This document shows, piece after piece, positions 25,761 to 32,561 of a stretch of 51,481 nt of DNA. Source of the DNA: a virus; IMG/VR virus record IMGVR_UViG_3300020020_000043, positions 1 through 51,481 of that record. One strand, given 5' to 3'. The notes under the pieces are model-generated. The model saw only the letters and a program-made list of their open reading frames with translations. It searched no databases and was not told the origin of the DNA. How positions within the stretch are numbered: position 1 is the stretch's first letter; each line of letters opens with the position of its first letter. The position numbers were made by a program, and so were the translations under genes.

Positions 25761-26540
25761 TCAGTTCAGCCGACCCTGCTTGGTGACGTCATTGCCAACG
25801 GCCCGGCGGTTGACGTCAATCTTTTTACCTGCGGCGTGGCCGTCGTGGTACGCAGTGAAGTCGACCTTGGCCTTGGACTCTTTGGTGGCGTACTGGAACG
25901 CACCGAACTTCTCGGCGATGGCATCTTTCTTCACCACGACCAGCGCCCGGCTGGCGACCGCCTGCTGTTGCTCATGGTGGCGTTCCGCGGCCATAGCCTT
26001 GATGTTGTGCAGTATGCCCATTGCCATGCCGCTGCGGTAGGAATTCATGACCACGCGACCGCCGGCAATGTACCGTGCGTCCTTGCGGAACGCCTTGCAC
26101 AGGCGGTTGACGGTGGAGATGAGGTACTCGTACGTCCAGGCGGCGACCTTGACGTCGGTGTCGTACCCGAAGAACCGGATGCAGGCTTCCTGGCCCTTGG
26201 CGGTACGCATGTGAGCGTTACGTGCACCGCAGTCGTGCATGTCGGCCACCGCTACGGCAATCCACTGTGCCCAGCCTGGGACCTGCTTGCACAGCATGGG
26301 GCCGACTGTAGCGGTCGCCATGACGTCCACGGTCGTCATGTTCTCGCCGTGGCCCTTGCGGATGTCCTGGGCGATGGCATCAGCGTAGTCAATGTCGAAC
26401 TTGCGCATGAGCTTTTCGGCCTGGCCGGCAGCTGCGGCTGCTTCGTGCTCGTTGGCACGGTTGTCTTCGGCGATGGCCAGCAGCTTCTGGATGCGGCGCA
26501 GGACGGAGGCGCGCTCGGTGTTGAAATTTTGGTCGTTCAT
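25761..26540 (-). CDS. DUF2786 domain protein
   Basis: A 259-aa protein. Residues 8-55 (VLRRIQKLLAIAEDNRANEHEAAAAAGQAEKLMRKFDID) match the DUF2786 pattern of a KLLALA helix, then an N-EA-A-A helix pair. The rest contains a Cys/His patch (DMHDCGARNAHM) and a conserved FFGYDTDV segment seen in longer DUF2786 proteins. The family is common in phages and actinobacteria; its function is unknown. It has its own promoter-like region at 26574-26610. Confidence 0.75.
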   Translation of the reverse strand: MNDQNFNTERASVLRRIQKLLAIAEDNRANEHEAAAAAGQAEKLMRKFDIDYADAIAQDIRKGHGENMTTVDVMATATVGPMLCKQVPGWAQWIAVAVADMHDCGARNAHMRTAKGQEACIRFFGYDTDVKVAAWTYEYLISTVNRLCKAFRKDARYIAGGRVVMNSYRSGMAMGILHNIKAMAAERHHEQQQAVASRALVVVKKDAIAEKFGAFQYATKESKAKVDFTAYHDGHAAGKKIDVNRRAVGNDVTKQGRLN

Positions 26541-26573
26541 GGTAGCCTTTCTGGCGGGGTTGATTTCTGGGGT

Positions 26574-26610
26574 TCGAAACCCCCTATGGGGTTTCGATAC
26601 CTGGATTATA
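26574..26610 (-). promoter_or_regulatory. TATAAT box followed by 10-bp-stem hairpin
   Basis: TATAAT at 26610-26605 (minus strand), then CCAGGTA, then TCGAAACCCC-ATAG-GGGGTTTCGA, then the AGAAAGG site and ATG at 26540. The perfect ten-pair stem lies in the predicted 5' leader. No T-run follows, so it is not a simple terminator. Confidence 0.5.
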
Positions 26611-26619
26611 GCTCAACTA

Positions 26620-26820
26620 TTAGAGCGTTTCGTTGATGGCTCTATCAATTGCCAATTTTCGCATCTCGAAGCGACGGATGGCCTCCACCAGACCGTCGGA
26701 CTTGAGGTCGTCCAGGATGCGCTTGCGGGCGGCCTCGTAGAGGGGTTGCATGGCGGCCAGGGCAGCTGCCCGTGCCTCTGCCTTCTCGGCAATGGTCTGT
26801 GCGTATTGTTCGAAGCTCAT
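26620..26820 (-). CDS. Small helical early-type protein
   Basis: A 66-aa protein starting at the ATG preceded by GGAGAAC, which decides against an in-frame ATG 36 nt upstream. It is nearly all helix (EKAEARAAALAAMQPLYEAA; AIRRFEMRKLAIDRAINETL). It could be a small binding or inhibitor protein. No family is recognised. Confidence 0.6.
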   Translation of the reverse strand: MSFEQYAQTIAEKAEARAAALAAMQPLYEAARKRILDDLKSDGLVEAIRRFEMRKLAIDRAINETL

Positions 26821-26830
26821 TTTTGTTCTC

Positions 26831-27157
26831 CTAGTGGTGATTGGTTTTGCATTCATGGGCGACGCCCTTGCCCAGGTCCACCGCGGTGAACGTGACCTTG
26901 CCTTTGTACTGCGGATTCATCCGGGTAAGGTAGTCCGCCATCGACACCGCGCGGGCCATTGTGGTGAGCTTGACGGAGTAGATGATGGACAAGTCCCCCT
27001 CGGTCATACGGACAGCATAGCGTCCGTTCGGGTGGGACAGCATGCAGTTCGGGCCGTAACTGAACCACGAGTAGGACTCCTCGTCCCAGGCCTCGTCGGC
27101 CACCGGCTTGCCGCAGTAGATGCAGTTCGGGCGTGCTGGAATATTCTTGAAATACAC
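26831..27157 (-). CDS. Small protein with CxxC zinc-finger-like start
   Basis: A 108-aa protein. I favour the GTG at 27157, 6 nt after GAGGA, over an upstream in-frame ATG that lies in the previous gene. It opens VYFKNIPARPNCIYCGKPV with a CxxC pair, and another Cys occurs in GPNCML, suggesting a treble-clef-like metal site. The rest is mixed alpha-beta. Function unknown. Confidence 0.5.
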   Translation of the reverse strand: MYFKNIPARPNCIYCGKPVADEAWDEESYSWFSYGPNCMLSHPNGRYAVRMTEGDLSIIYSVKLTTMARAVSMADYLTRMNPQYKGKVTFTAVDLGKGVAHECKTNHH

Positions 27158-27197
27158 TGTTGTTCCTCGAGGGGCACTTGGCCCCTTCTCTTTTGAT

Positions 27198-27419
27198 TTA
27201 GTTTGCAACGCAGAAGGTGAAGTGGACGCCAGCTTGAAGTGCACGCTCGCCAAGGAACACCGGGAAGAAACGCCCTGCCGCGTTGACGCTCAGGATGTAG
27301 GACAGGCGTTCGCCGTTCTGGGCCGTCACGCGTTCGCCAAAGGCCTTTTCAACGGCCTTGACTGCGTTCTCGCGGGTTGCGTAGGTCTTGTTCGGGTTCA
27401 GTTCGATGTGCTGGATCAT
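27198..27419 (-). CDS. Small early-type hypothetical protein
   Basis: A 73-aa protein beginning MIQHIELNPNKTYATRENAVKAVEKAF, an alpha-beta start where an AxxA helix follows a strand, as in several short early genes of this window. The C-terminal half is beta-rich with FFPVFLGERALQAGVHF. The ATG at 27419 is chosen because AGAAAG precedes it. Function unknown. Confidence 0.55.
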   Translation of the reverse strand: MIQHIELNPNKTYATRENAVKAVEKAFGERVTAQNGERLSYILSVNAAGRFFPVFLGERALQAGVHFTFCVAN

Positions 27420-27437
27420 TTCTGGCTTTCTGTTGTC

Positions 27438-27469
27438 CGACACAACCGTTGTGTCGATGGGTTAATGTA
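27438..27469 (-). promoter_or_regulatory. TACATT box with 19-bp odd dyad
   Basis: TACATT (27469-27464, minus strand), AACCCAT, then the perfect dyad CGACACAAC-g-GTTGTGTCG (27438-27456) ahead of the ATG at 27419. It has the same architecture as the site at 25655, with a related but not identical dyad. A CCCCGGAGT-CATT-CCGGGG-type hairpin just upstream (about 27481-27500) may terminate the preceding transcript. Confidence 0.5.
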
Positions 27470-27514
27470 CCCTAGATTCACCCCGGAATGACTCCGGGGC
27501 CAAAATAATTTGTG

Positions 27515-27769
27515 CTAGTCGTTTATTTCCAACTGCACCTCGATGTCACGAGCGACACGGTTGACCCAATTGACAATGTGGGACAGGGGAGCGTCGTCGG
27601 GTAGTATGCCAGCCAGTTCGGCCACGACGGATGCGGTTTCCAGCTCCTCGTCGTCGAGAATGACTTGATTGATTACGGTGATGAGCTCCTGTTCGTTGCC
27701 CGTAGCCGTGAGGGGGTAATAGGGGTGCTCCTGGGAGTTCCGTGTGGTGGGGATGACAAGCAATTTCAC
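27515..27769 (-). CDS. Small acidic early-type protein
   Basis: An 84-aa protein with a clear AGAAAGG site. MKLLVIPTTRN opens a strand; the rest is acidic and helical (LDDEELETASVVAELAGILPDD; IVNWVNRVARDIEVQLEIND). Small acidic early proteins in phages often bind host factors, but no family is recognised here. Confidence 0.6.
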   Translation of the reverse strand: MKLLVIPTTRNSQEHPYYPLTATGNEQELITVINQVILDDEELETASVVAELAGILPDDAPLSHIVNWVNRVARDIEVQLEIND

Positions 27770-27797
27770 GTGTAACCTTTCTGGTGTTGGGGATTAA

Positions 27798-27843
27798 ATT
27801 ATAGCCCGAAAGTACCCCATTTTGAGGGTACTGTCGGGCTATA
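27798..27843 (-). terminator. Large hairpin merged with TATAAT box
   Basis: TATAGCCCGA and TCGGGCTATA (27800-27809 and 27834-27843) form an outer stem, with an inner GTACCC/GGGTAC stem and a short loop. It directly follows the 57-aa gene, and its 3' arm runs into TATAATTTAATCC, a -10-like box for the gene at 27769. It may both end the upstream transcript and start the next one. Confidence 0.5.
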
Positions 27844-27846
27844 TTT

Positions 27847-28020
27847 TTACCACCTGACGCTCGGGTCCTTGGCTGCCCACTTGGCCAGGGCTTGGTACTG
27901 TGCTTCTGAAATCCAGCCCCGTTCGCCGTACTGGACGGCAATGGAGCTGAGGAACTGGCTGCGCTCGCAGTTGGAGGCGAGCCACTTCTGTTGCAGGTCT
28001 GAGAGGGTACGTTTGTTCAT
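27847..28020 (-). CDS. 57-aa protein, possibly made from a leaderless mRNA
   Basis: Begins MNKRTLSDLQQKWLASNCER and ends AKWAAKDPSVRW. The second half (FLSSIAVQYGERGWISEAQYQALAKWAAK) resembles part of the 179-aa protein at 44971-45510 (FAKSLSESYDNRGGLSEGQMNAARGMMAK), so the two may share a domain. No ribosome site is present; TATAAT ends 6 nt before the ATG. Function unknown. Confidence 0.6.
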   Translation of the reverse strand: MNKRTLSDLQQKWLASNCERSQFLSSIAVQYGERGWISEAQYQALAKWAAKDPSVRW

Positions 28021-28026
28021 GTGCTA

Positions 28027-28032
28027 ATTATA
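28027..28032 (-). promoter_or_regulatory. TATAAT box 6 nt before a start codon
   Basis: A perfect -10 hexamer on the minus strand with only TAGCAC between it and ATG. Transcription normally starts about 6-7 nt after the hexamer, so the mRNA would begin at or next to the start codon. The same geometry occurs at 46427. No clear -35 box. Confidence 0.5.
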
Positions 28033-28070
28033 CAGCAGAACTTCGTGGCTTTGGTTCCGGTGGCCTAGAA

Positions 28071-28120
28071 GGCTTGTCGCGTGTTGGACCTGGCTTGTCG
28101 CGTGGCACTGGCTTGTCTTG
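28071..28120. repeat. Short direct repeats GGCTTGTCGCGTG
   Basis: Two exact 13-bp copies (28071-28083 and 28092-28104) and a third partial copy GGCTTGTCTTG (28110-28120), spaced 21 and 18 bp apart, in a gene-free stretch of about 105 bp. GGCTTGTCGCGG also occurs at 19-30. Iteron-like spacing, roughly two helical turns, is compatible with protein binding. Confidence 0.5.
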
Positions 28121-28125
28121 TTGCT

Positions 28126-28332
28126 TCACTTGTAGAGCAAGAACAAGACAATGCCGGTGATTATCGTGATGGCGGCACAGGTGAGGGTCCACGCCAGCAG
28201 CCCGCCAGACACGCCCGGTTTTGGGGGCGCCCTCATGGGGTCCAGGTAGGTGGGGTCCACCGGCCTACTGAACGTCGTGCCTGGCGCGTTGTCGTTGGGG
28301 TCGTAGGGTTTGTTTGCGCGGTGGATGGGCAT
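28126..28332 (-). CDS. Small membrane protein with a C-terminal anchor
   Basis: A 68-aa protein with a Pro-rich polar N-terminus and one strong C-terminal membrane helix (LLAWTLTCAAITIITGIVLFLL) followed by YK. A tail-anchored topology with the N-terminus in the cytoplasm is likely. It overlaps the upstream stop by one base. A role in superinfection exclusion or another host-envelope function is possible but not shown. Confidence 0.6.
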   Translation of the reverse strand: MPIHRANKPYDPNDNAPGTTFSRPVDPTYLDPMRAPPKPGVSGGLLAWTLTCAAITIITGIVLFLLYK

Positions 28333-28739
28333 TACAGAACCTCCAGGAGTTTGTGCAGCTCGGCCAGCTCAGCTTTAAGCCGGTCCTTGTTCGGGGTGTC
28401 GGTGTCGAGCAGGGCGTAGGCGCAAAGCTGGGCCACGACCTCGGTGAGCTTACGCAACACCGCGTCACTGTTGCCGTTAGCCGGTGTTGCACGCGGCTTC
28501 CTGGTGCGAGTGAGCTTGTAGCCGAGCGAGACCATTGTGTGTGAGATGCTGCTGAGAGAAGCTGGCTTGTCCAGCACCTTCAGCTCGTTGACCTTGTCCA
28601 GGACGTCTTGGTAGGTGCCCAGGCCCTCGAGGTGGCCAGGAGTACGTAGCCAGTCACTGAGCTGGATGAGTTCGCGGGTATTGAGGATGCGCTTCGTGGC
28701 GCGCGTCTGGGCGGAAGCACGGGATTTGGTTGTGTTCAC
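28332..28739 (-). CDS. Basic helical protein, possibly DNA-binding
   Basis: A 135-aa protein. The N-terminus is basic (SRASAQTRATKRILNTRELIQLSDWLR). The middle resembles a helix-turn-helix with a basic wing (SSISHTMVSLGYKLTRTRKPRATP), and the C-terminus is a Leu/Glu helix that might dimerise. It could be an early regulator. No named family is recognised. Confidence 0.55.
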   Translation of the reverse strand: MNTTKSRASAQTRATKRILNTRELIQLSDWLRTPGHLEGLGTYQDVLDKVNELKVLDKPASLSSISHTMVSLGYKLTRTRKPRATPANGNSDAVLRKLTEVVAQLCAYALLDTDTPNKDRLKAELAELHKLLEVL

Positions 28740-28800
28740 TTCTTGACCTTTCTAGGTGGGGATAATTCTAAGAGCGGGGCACTTGGCCCCGCGGGTTGAG

Positions 28801-29793
28801 TTAGGCTTTGGCTTCCTCCTTGGCAGCAGCACGTTCTGCGTCAACCTTGGCTTTGGCCTCGGCACGCTCCTCGTCGAGCTTGGCCTTGGCAGCTGCCCGT
28901 TCTTCGTCCAGCTTTTCCTTGGCAATTTGACGGTCACGTGCGGCTTGTTGGCGGTCCTGCTCGAGCTTGACCTTGGCTTCCTCGCGTTCCTTGGCCCGCG
29001 CCTCGCGGTCGGCCTGGGACTTGGCCTTGGCAGCTGCCCGTTCTTCTTCCTTGGCTAGGGCACGCTCCTTGGCCTTGGCCTCGCGCTCGGCCTTGGCCTT
29101 TTCCTTTTCCTCGGCTTCCGCCGCCTTCTTGGCAGCACGGTCCTCGCCGCTGTTGCCGCGCTTGGCAGCACGTTCTACGTGGGCTTCCCACTTGGAGCTG
29201 CGGGCGAATTGGTACTGCGAGCTCACGGTTGCCGGGCTGATGCCGAGACGTTGTTCTTCCACGAGCTGGATGACGTCGCCGCGGGTGAGGACACGGTTGT
29301 TCCACAGGGCCAGTTCCCGAGGGAAGCTGACTTTGTTGAGCTGGGCGGTGCGAACCAGCTTGGCCAGCTCGGTTGCGTGTTCGCGGGCCTGGGCCATTAC
29401 CTCGTCCGACGTTTTGACACGCTTGGGTTCTTCCTTGGCCTTCTTGCCAATCGTGGTGCGCTTGGCTTGTTCGCCGGCCACTTCTTCGGCTGCGTCCATG
29501 ATGGAGCTGGATGCCTTCGGGTGTTCTTCGGGAGCGGTCACATTGGTGATGACGTCGTCGGTCTTGTCTGCGGCGGGGCTGGTTTCGTGGGTCATAATGG
29601 GTTCCTGGGTTGCGGTGGGGGAGGCGATGGGGGCGATTTTCAAGTCCGTTGTCAGCTGAGCGAATTCAGCATCGTTTTTGACCGAACCTTCGTTGCTACG
29701 GGCGAACTCACGAGCTGCCTCACGGTTTTCGAACTGTGCCAGCAGGGTGCGCTCGTTGTTGGCGTTGAAGGTTTTGGTGATGACGTAGAACAT
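28801..29793 (-). CDS. Long Ala/Lys/Glu-rich coiled-coil protein
   Basis: A 330-aa protein. Residues 1-60 form an alpha-beta start like other small early genes (MFYVITKTFNANNERTLL). A Thr/Pro-rich linker follows, then a domain at about 130-215 that may bind DNA (LTRGDVIQLVEEQRLGISPATVSSQYQFARSSKW). Residues ~220-330 are a highly repetitive charged helix built from variants of ERAxAKxKxDEER. The repeat favours expansion and contraction. A structural or nucleoid-like role is possible; no family is recognised. Confidence 0.6.
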   Translation of the reverse strand: MFYVITKTFNANNERTLLAQFENREAAREFARSNEGSVKNDAEFAQLTTDLKIAPIASPTATQEPIMTHETSPAADKTDDVITNVTAPEEHPKASSSIMDAAEEVAGEQAKRTTIGKKAKEEPKRVKTSDEVMAQAREHATELAKLVRTAQLNKVSFPRELALWNNRVLTRGDVIQLVEEQRLGISPATVSSQYQFARSSKWEAHVERAAKRGNSGEDRAAKKAAEAEEKEKAKAEREAKAKERALAKEEERAAAKAKSQADREARAKEREEAKVKLEQDRQQAARDRQIAKEKLDEERAAAKAKLDEERAEAKAKVDAERAAAKEEAKA

Positions 29794-29912
29794 GGTGTGC
29801 CTTTCTGGTGGGGTTTGTTGGTGTATCGCTTGGGCGACCTATGTAATGTACCCCACTTGCCTGCCCCATCCGCGACCCAGGCGGAAAAGAATTGGAACCA
29901 GTTGTTCCAGAG

Positions 29913-30221
29913 CTACACCCTACTATTAGGGGACAACCATTTCCCCAGGTATTCCTCGGCCCGTTTGTTGAATACGGCTACTTTAGTAGTAAAAACGATA
30001 ACCCCTCGCCTTTCAAAGAAGGCTGACTGCATGGCCGACACAACCATGTCGTTAGCGGGCGGTTGCCCGTACAGCCAGTCGGCATTGTTCGTTTCGACGG
30101 TGTTGGCGGTCACTATGTAGCAGTCGCCCAGGCGGTGCAGGTCGCCTCGCACAAACTTGGCTTCGAGTGGGCTGTGGAAGTAGCAGCCGGTCAGAATGCA
30201 ATCGGGGAGATTCGTCGTCAT
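29913..30221 (-). CDS. Small early-type hypothetical protein
   Basis: A 102-aa protein. The ATG at 30221 is chosen because it overlaps the stop of a 35-aa membrane peptide gene as ATGA. It starts MTTNLPDCILTGCYFHSP with two Cys. The central part is beta-rich (GDCYIVTANTVETNNADWLYG), and the end is basic. Function unknown. Confidence 0.55.
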   Translation of the reverse strand: MTTNLPDCILTGCYFHSPLEAKFVRGDLHRLGDCYIVTANTVETNNADWLYGQPPANDMVVSAMQSAFFERRGVIVFTTKVAVFNKRAEEYLGKWLSPNSRV

Positions 30222-30325
30222 GGGAGTGAAAAGAAGAATAGGTAGATGAACACTGTAGCGCATACGATGACCGCAACGAGCAGCAGGACGCGTGCGGCAC
30301 AGACTGTGATTTCGGTGAATGACAT
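30218..30325 (-). CDS. 35-aa single-pass membrane micropeptide
   Basis: Starts MSFTEITVCAARVLLLVAVI and continues through a hydrophobic helix to FFFSLP. Its TGA overlaps the ATG of the next gene (ATGA), and GAAG lies 6-9 nt upstream of its ATG. Tight coupling to a downstream gene is the main evidence that this short ORF is translated. Confidence 0.5.
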   Translation of the reverse strand: MSFTEITVCAARVLLLVAVIVCATVFIYLFFFSLP

Positions 30326-30338
30326 ATTTGTCTTCAGT

Positions 30339-30377
30339 GCTCATGGGGTCCGTGGAGACCATCAACGCCCCATGAGC
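30339..30377. repeat. 10-bp perfect inverted repeat between genes
   Basis: GCTCATGGGG (30339-30348) and CCCCATGAGC (30368-30377) surround 19 nt in the gap between the SSB-like gene and the 35-aa gene. A second GCCGC/GCGGC hairpin lies at about 30380-30402, right after the SSB stop on the minus strand. They may act as a terminator and a 5' leader structure. No T-run is present. Confidence 0.45.
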
Positions 30378-30407
30378 TTACGCCGCTGTCGCCCGGCGGC
30401 GGTGATG

Positions 30408-31274
30408 CTAGAAGGGGATATCAGAGTCATCGCCAACAGCACCTTCAGGTGCCTTGGAGTAGTCTGGCTTGACGGTACCGGACTTGACACTCTTGGCGAA
30501 CTTCAGGGCCTCGACGAACACCGGGTCTTGTGGGCCACTTAGATAGCCCTCGTGGGAGAACGCCCAGCCCATCCAGCTGCCCTTCTCGTTGGACTCGGGG
30601 ACGGTGTTGACCCGCCACTTGCTGGCGAACATGGGAGGCGTGTAGGGACCATTCGGACCCTTGAGCTTGAGCAGGTTCTGTTGCATCAGCCACTGCTTGG
30701 CCTTCTTGATCTGCGTCGACGTCATGGTAATGAGCGCAGGTGTCGCGTAGCCTTCTTCCTTGTCGTAGATCATAACGAAGAACGTCCGTGTGTCGTTGAG
30801 CTGGTTACCCGACTCAATGATGTCACGGTTCTTGTCGTCGCGCATGGACTTCTCGAGCAGCTTCAACCCGTCCTCGACGCTGTGCTGGCCTTTGAACCCG
30901 CCGCCGTTCTCACGGATGCGCCACTCGACGAAGTGCCGGTCGTAGGCACAGGGCACGACAAAAATGTGCTTGGCCACAGGGTCCATGACCTCGCGGGTGA
31001 CGCTGTTGTAGAGCATGCCCTCGGCGGCGCCTGGGATGTACTCGCCCTCGCTGCGCTTGAGCTGCGGGGAACCAGACTGCAGGATGGTCAGGAACGGGAT
31101 TGCCAGGTCTTCTTTGCTCAAACCCTGGAACCCTTCGCCGGCAAAGCCGCTGAAGTCGTCCGACGCCGTGGTCGTCACAGCATTGTCTGGACGTACTGCG
31201 ACATCGCCATTGGCGGCAGGCTGCTCCTGCGGCGTTGCCTTGGGGATGGTGGAGGTGGTTACTTCGTCGGTCAT
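30408..31274 (-). CDS. SSB-like DNA-binding protein
   Basis: A 288-aa protein starting at the ATG that overlaps the upstream stop (ATGA). Residues 1-60 are low complexity. The core contains a Trp/Phe-rich beta domain (IFVVPCAYDRHFVEWRIRENGGG; SKWRVNTVPESNEKGSWMGW). The last residues are DDSDIPF, like the acidic C-terminal tip of single-stranded DNA-binding proteins that recruits partners. It is much longer than bacterial SSB. A ssDNA-binding role in replication is plausible and fits the location. Confidence 0.6.
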   Translation of the reverse strand: MTDEVTTSTIPKATPQEQPAANGDVAVRPDNAVTTTASDDFSGFAGEGFQGLSKEDLAIPFLTILQSGSPQLKRSEGEYIPGAAEGMLYNSVTREVMDPVAKHIFVVPCAYDRHFVEWRIRENGGGFKGQHSVEDGLKLLEKSMRDDKNRDIIESGNQLNDTRTFFVMIYDKEEGYATPALITMTSTQIKKAKQWLMQQNLLKLKGPNGPYTPPMFASKWRVNTVPESNEKGSWMGWAFSHEGYLSGPQDPVFVEALKFAKSVKSGTVKPDYSKAPEGAVGDDSDIPF

Positions 31275-31834
31275 TTGGATTTCCTTGCTTTCTGCTCTTT
31301 GAGCTCTGCCTTTTTGAACTGGAACACGTTGATAGAAGGTGGCAGAGCGGTACCTTCTTCCAACAACTCTTTGACGAGAGACTTGAGCGTCGCGGCGTGA
31401 ATTGATTCGATGCTCTCTGGGGTTACGCCGAACTCCATTATCGCGCTGCGAAGCCAAGTGCGCTGCTCCTCTGTTAGTGTACGAACGTCTACGTTGAATG
31501 CTTCCTTGATGACACCGCCATGTCCGTGCAGGCGTAGCCAGTCGTGGGCATAGGGACGGTTCTCGATTGTGATGTTCGCCTTGAGGTCCGGGCGTACCAT
31601 GAGGGTCGTGCCGTCTGAGAGTGTGTAGTTGGCAACACCGGCCAGCTCCATGGCCTCGGGGAGCACGCTGAGCTGGAACTGGTTGAGGTCCGCCGTGAGG
31701 CGGTCGAGCTCGGCTTGTGCGTCGGCCACGGCGTTGAGTTTCGCCCGTAGCTTGTCGGCCATGCTCACCAGCATCTGCAGGTGGTCCTCGCGTGGCGGGC
31801 CGGAGTCAACGTCGCTGAAGTCTGGTCCGCTCAT
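31271..31834 (-). CDS. Hypothetical protein coupled to the SSB-like gene
   Basis: A 187-aa protein. An N-terminal coiled coil (MLVSMADKLRAKLNAVADAQ) leads into a core with AGVANYTLSDGTTLMVRPDLKANITIENRP. The C-terminus is basic. Phage genomes often place a protein of this shape before an SSB-like gene, so an accessory replication or recombination role is inferred. It is linked to both neighbours by ATGA overlaps. Confidence 0.6.
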   Translation of the reverse strand: MSGPDFSDVDSGPPREDHLQMLVSMADKLRAKLNAVADAQAELDRLTADLNQFQLSVLPEAMELAGVANYTLSDGTTLMVRPDLKANITIENRPYAHDWLRLHGHGGVIKEAFNVDVRTLTEEQRTWLRSAIMEFGVTPESIESIHAATLKSLVKELLEEGTALPPSINVFQFKKAELKEQKARKSK

Positions 31835-32064
31835 GGTGTGGCACTCGGGCTGAAGTCTTGGCGGAATGCTGCTTCGGAGACGACGATGGTCTTGGAGGCG
31901 TCGCTCGTACTGTAGTAGACCACGGCTGGGAGCTCGGTGCCCAGCACCTTGAGCACCGTCGTTGTGTGCTTGCCGTCGTCCTCGGTGCCGGAGAGCACGG
32001 TGAATATTTCACCAGTGGAGTCCTCGACGTACTCGGTGTCCTGTGTGATGGGTCCGTCAATCAT
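31831..32064 (-). CDS. Small beta-rich early protein
   Basis: A 77-aa protein from the ATG at 32064, which overlaps the stop of a 59-aa upstream gene (ATGA). It is acidic and beta-rich (EYVEDSTGEIFTVLSG; LPAVVYYSTSDASKTIVV). No Cys or catalytic motif. Function unknown. Confidence 0.55.
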   Translation of the reverse strand: MIDGPITQDTEYVEDSTGEIFTVLSGTEDDGKHTTTVLKVLGTELPAVVYYSTSDASKTIVVSEAAFRQDFSPSATP

Positions 32065-32240
32065 GGTGCTAGTTTCCCTGCTCTGTTGTTGAATTCGCGT
32101 CGGCCGCATGTTGAGCAGATGCGGTAGTTGCTTTCGTTGCTCTCCCACTGCCAGTAATGCGGGCGAGAGTGCTGGTCCGGTGGATCGGAGTCAACGGTGC
32201 AGTTGTTCTCGGTGTTGTCTGCGCGTAGGTCTTCGTTCAT
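32061..32240 (-). CDS. 59-aa zinc-ribbon-like protein
   Basis: Begins MNEDLRADNTENNCTVDSDP and contains RICSTCGRREF near the end. The CxxC with an upstream Cys/His pair suggests a metal site. Both ends overlap neighbouring genes as ATGA, which supports real translation. Function unknown. Confidence 0.55.
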   Translation of the reverse strand: MNEDLRADNTENNCTVDSDPPDQHSRPHYWQWESNESNYRICSTCGRREFNNRAGKLAP

Positions 32241-32536
32241 GGCAACTCGCCCTTCACATTACCTTCGCCGTCGACAATGATCACGGTCTTACCAGCCGTC
32301 GAAGCAATCTTCATGAGGTCGGTCGGGTCGATGTTGTCTTCGTCGCCGAAGGCTTTTTCCCATTCCTCCTCGGTCACACCTGACATGAGGAACTGCCGTT
32401 GGATGGGTGTGAGGCCAGGGAAGACATCCTGGATGAGCATGCCGCTCGTCCTCCACTTGTTCACCTGCTCCCGCGTCACCGGGAGGTCCATGGTGTTCAT
32501 TTTATCCGTGAGCACACTTTTCTTGTGAATCAACAT
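32237..32536 (-). CDS. Hypothetical early protein
   Basis: A 99-aa protein with an AGAAAGG site. The N-terminal half may contain a helix-turn-helix-like unit (LPVTREQVNKWRTSGMLIQDVFP). The middle is helical and acidic, and the end is a beta hairpin (GKTVIIVDGEGNVKGELP). A role in regulation or in host takeover is possible. No family is recognised. Confidence 0.6.
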   Translation of the reverse strand: MLIHKKSVLTDKMNTMDLPVTREQVNKWRTSGMLIQDVFPGLTPIQRQFLMSGVTEEEWEKAFGDEDNIDPTDLMKIASTAGKTVIIVDGEGNVKGELP

Positions 32537-32561
32537 CTTTCATCCTTTCTAGGTTGAGGAA

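Noticed and set aside
25563-26636. Plus-strand frame of 357 aa opposite the DUF2786 gene
   Set aside because: The DUF2786 match, ribosome site and promoter box on the minus strand explain the region; the plus frame has no start signal.
28967-30120. Plus-strand frames of 230 and 313 aa
   Set aside because: They are antisense to the coiled-coil gene; low-complexity Leu/Ala/Ser or Gly/Val runs come from the repeated codons on the other strand.
30552-31400. Plus-strand frame of 282 aa opposite the SSB-like gene
   Set aside because: The minus-strand gene has a coupled start and an SSB-like acidic tip; the plus frame is a Val/Leu/Gly shadow.
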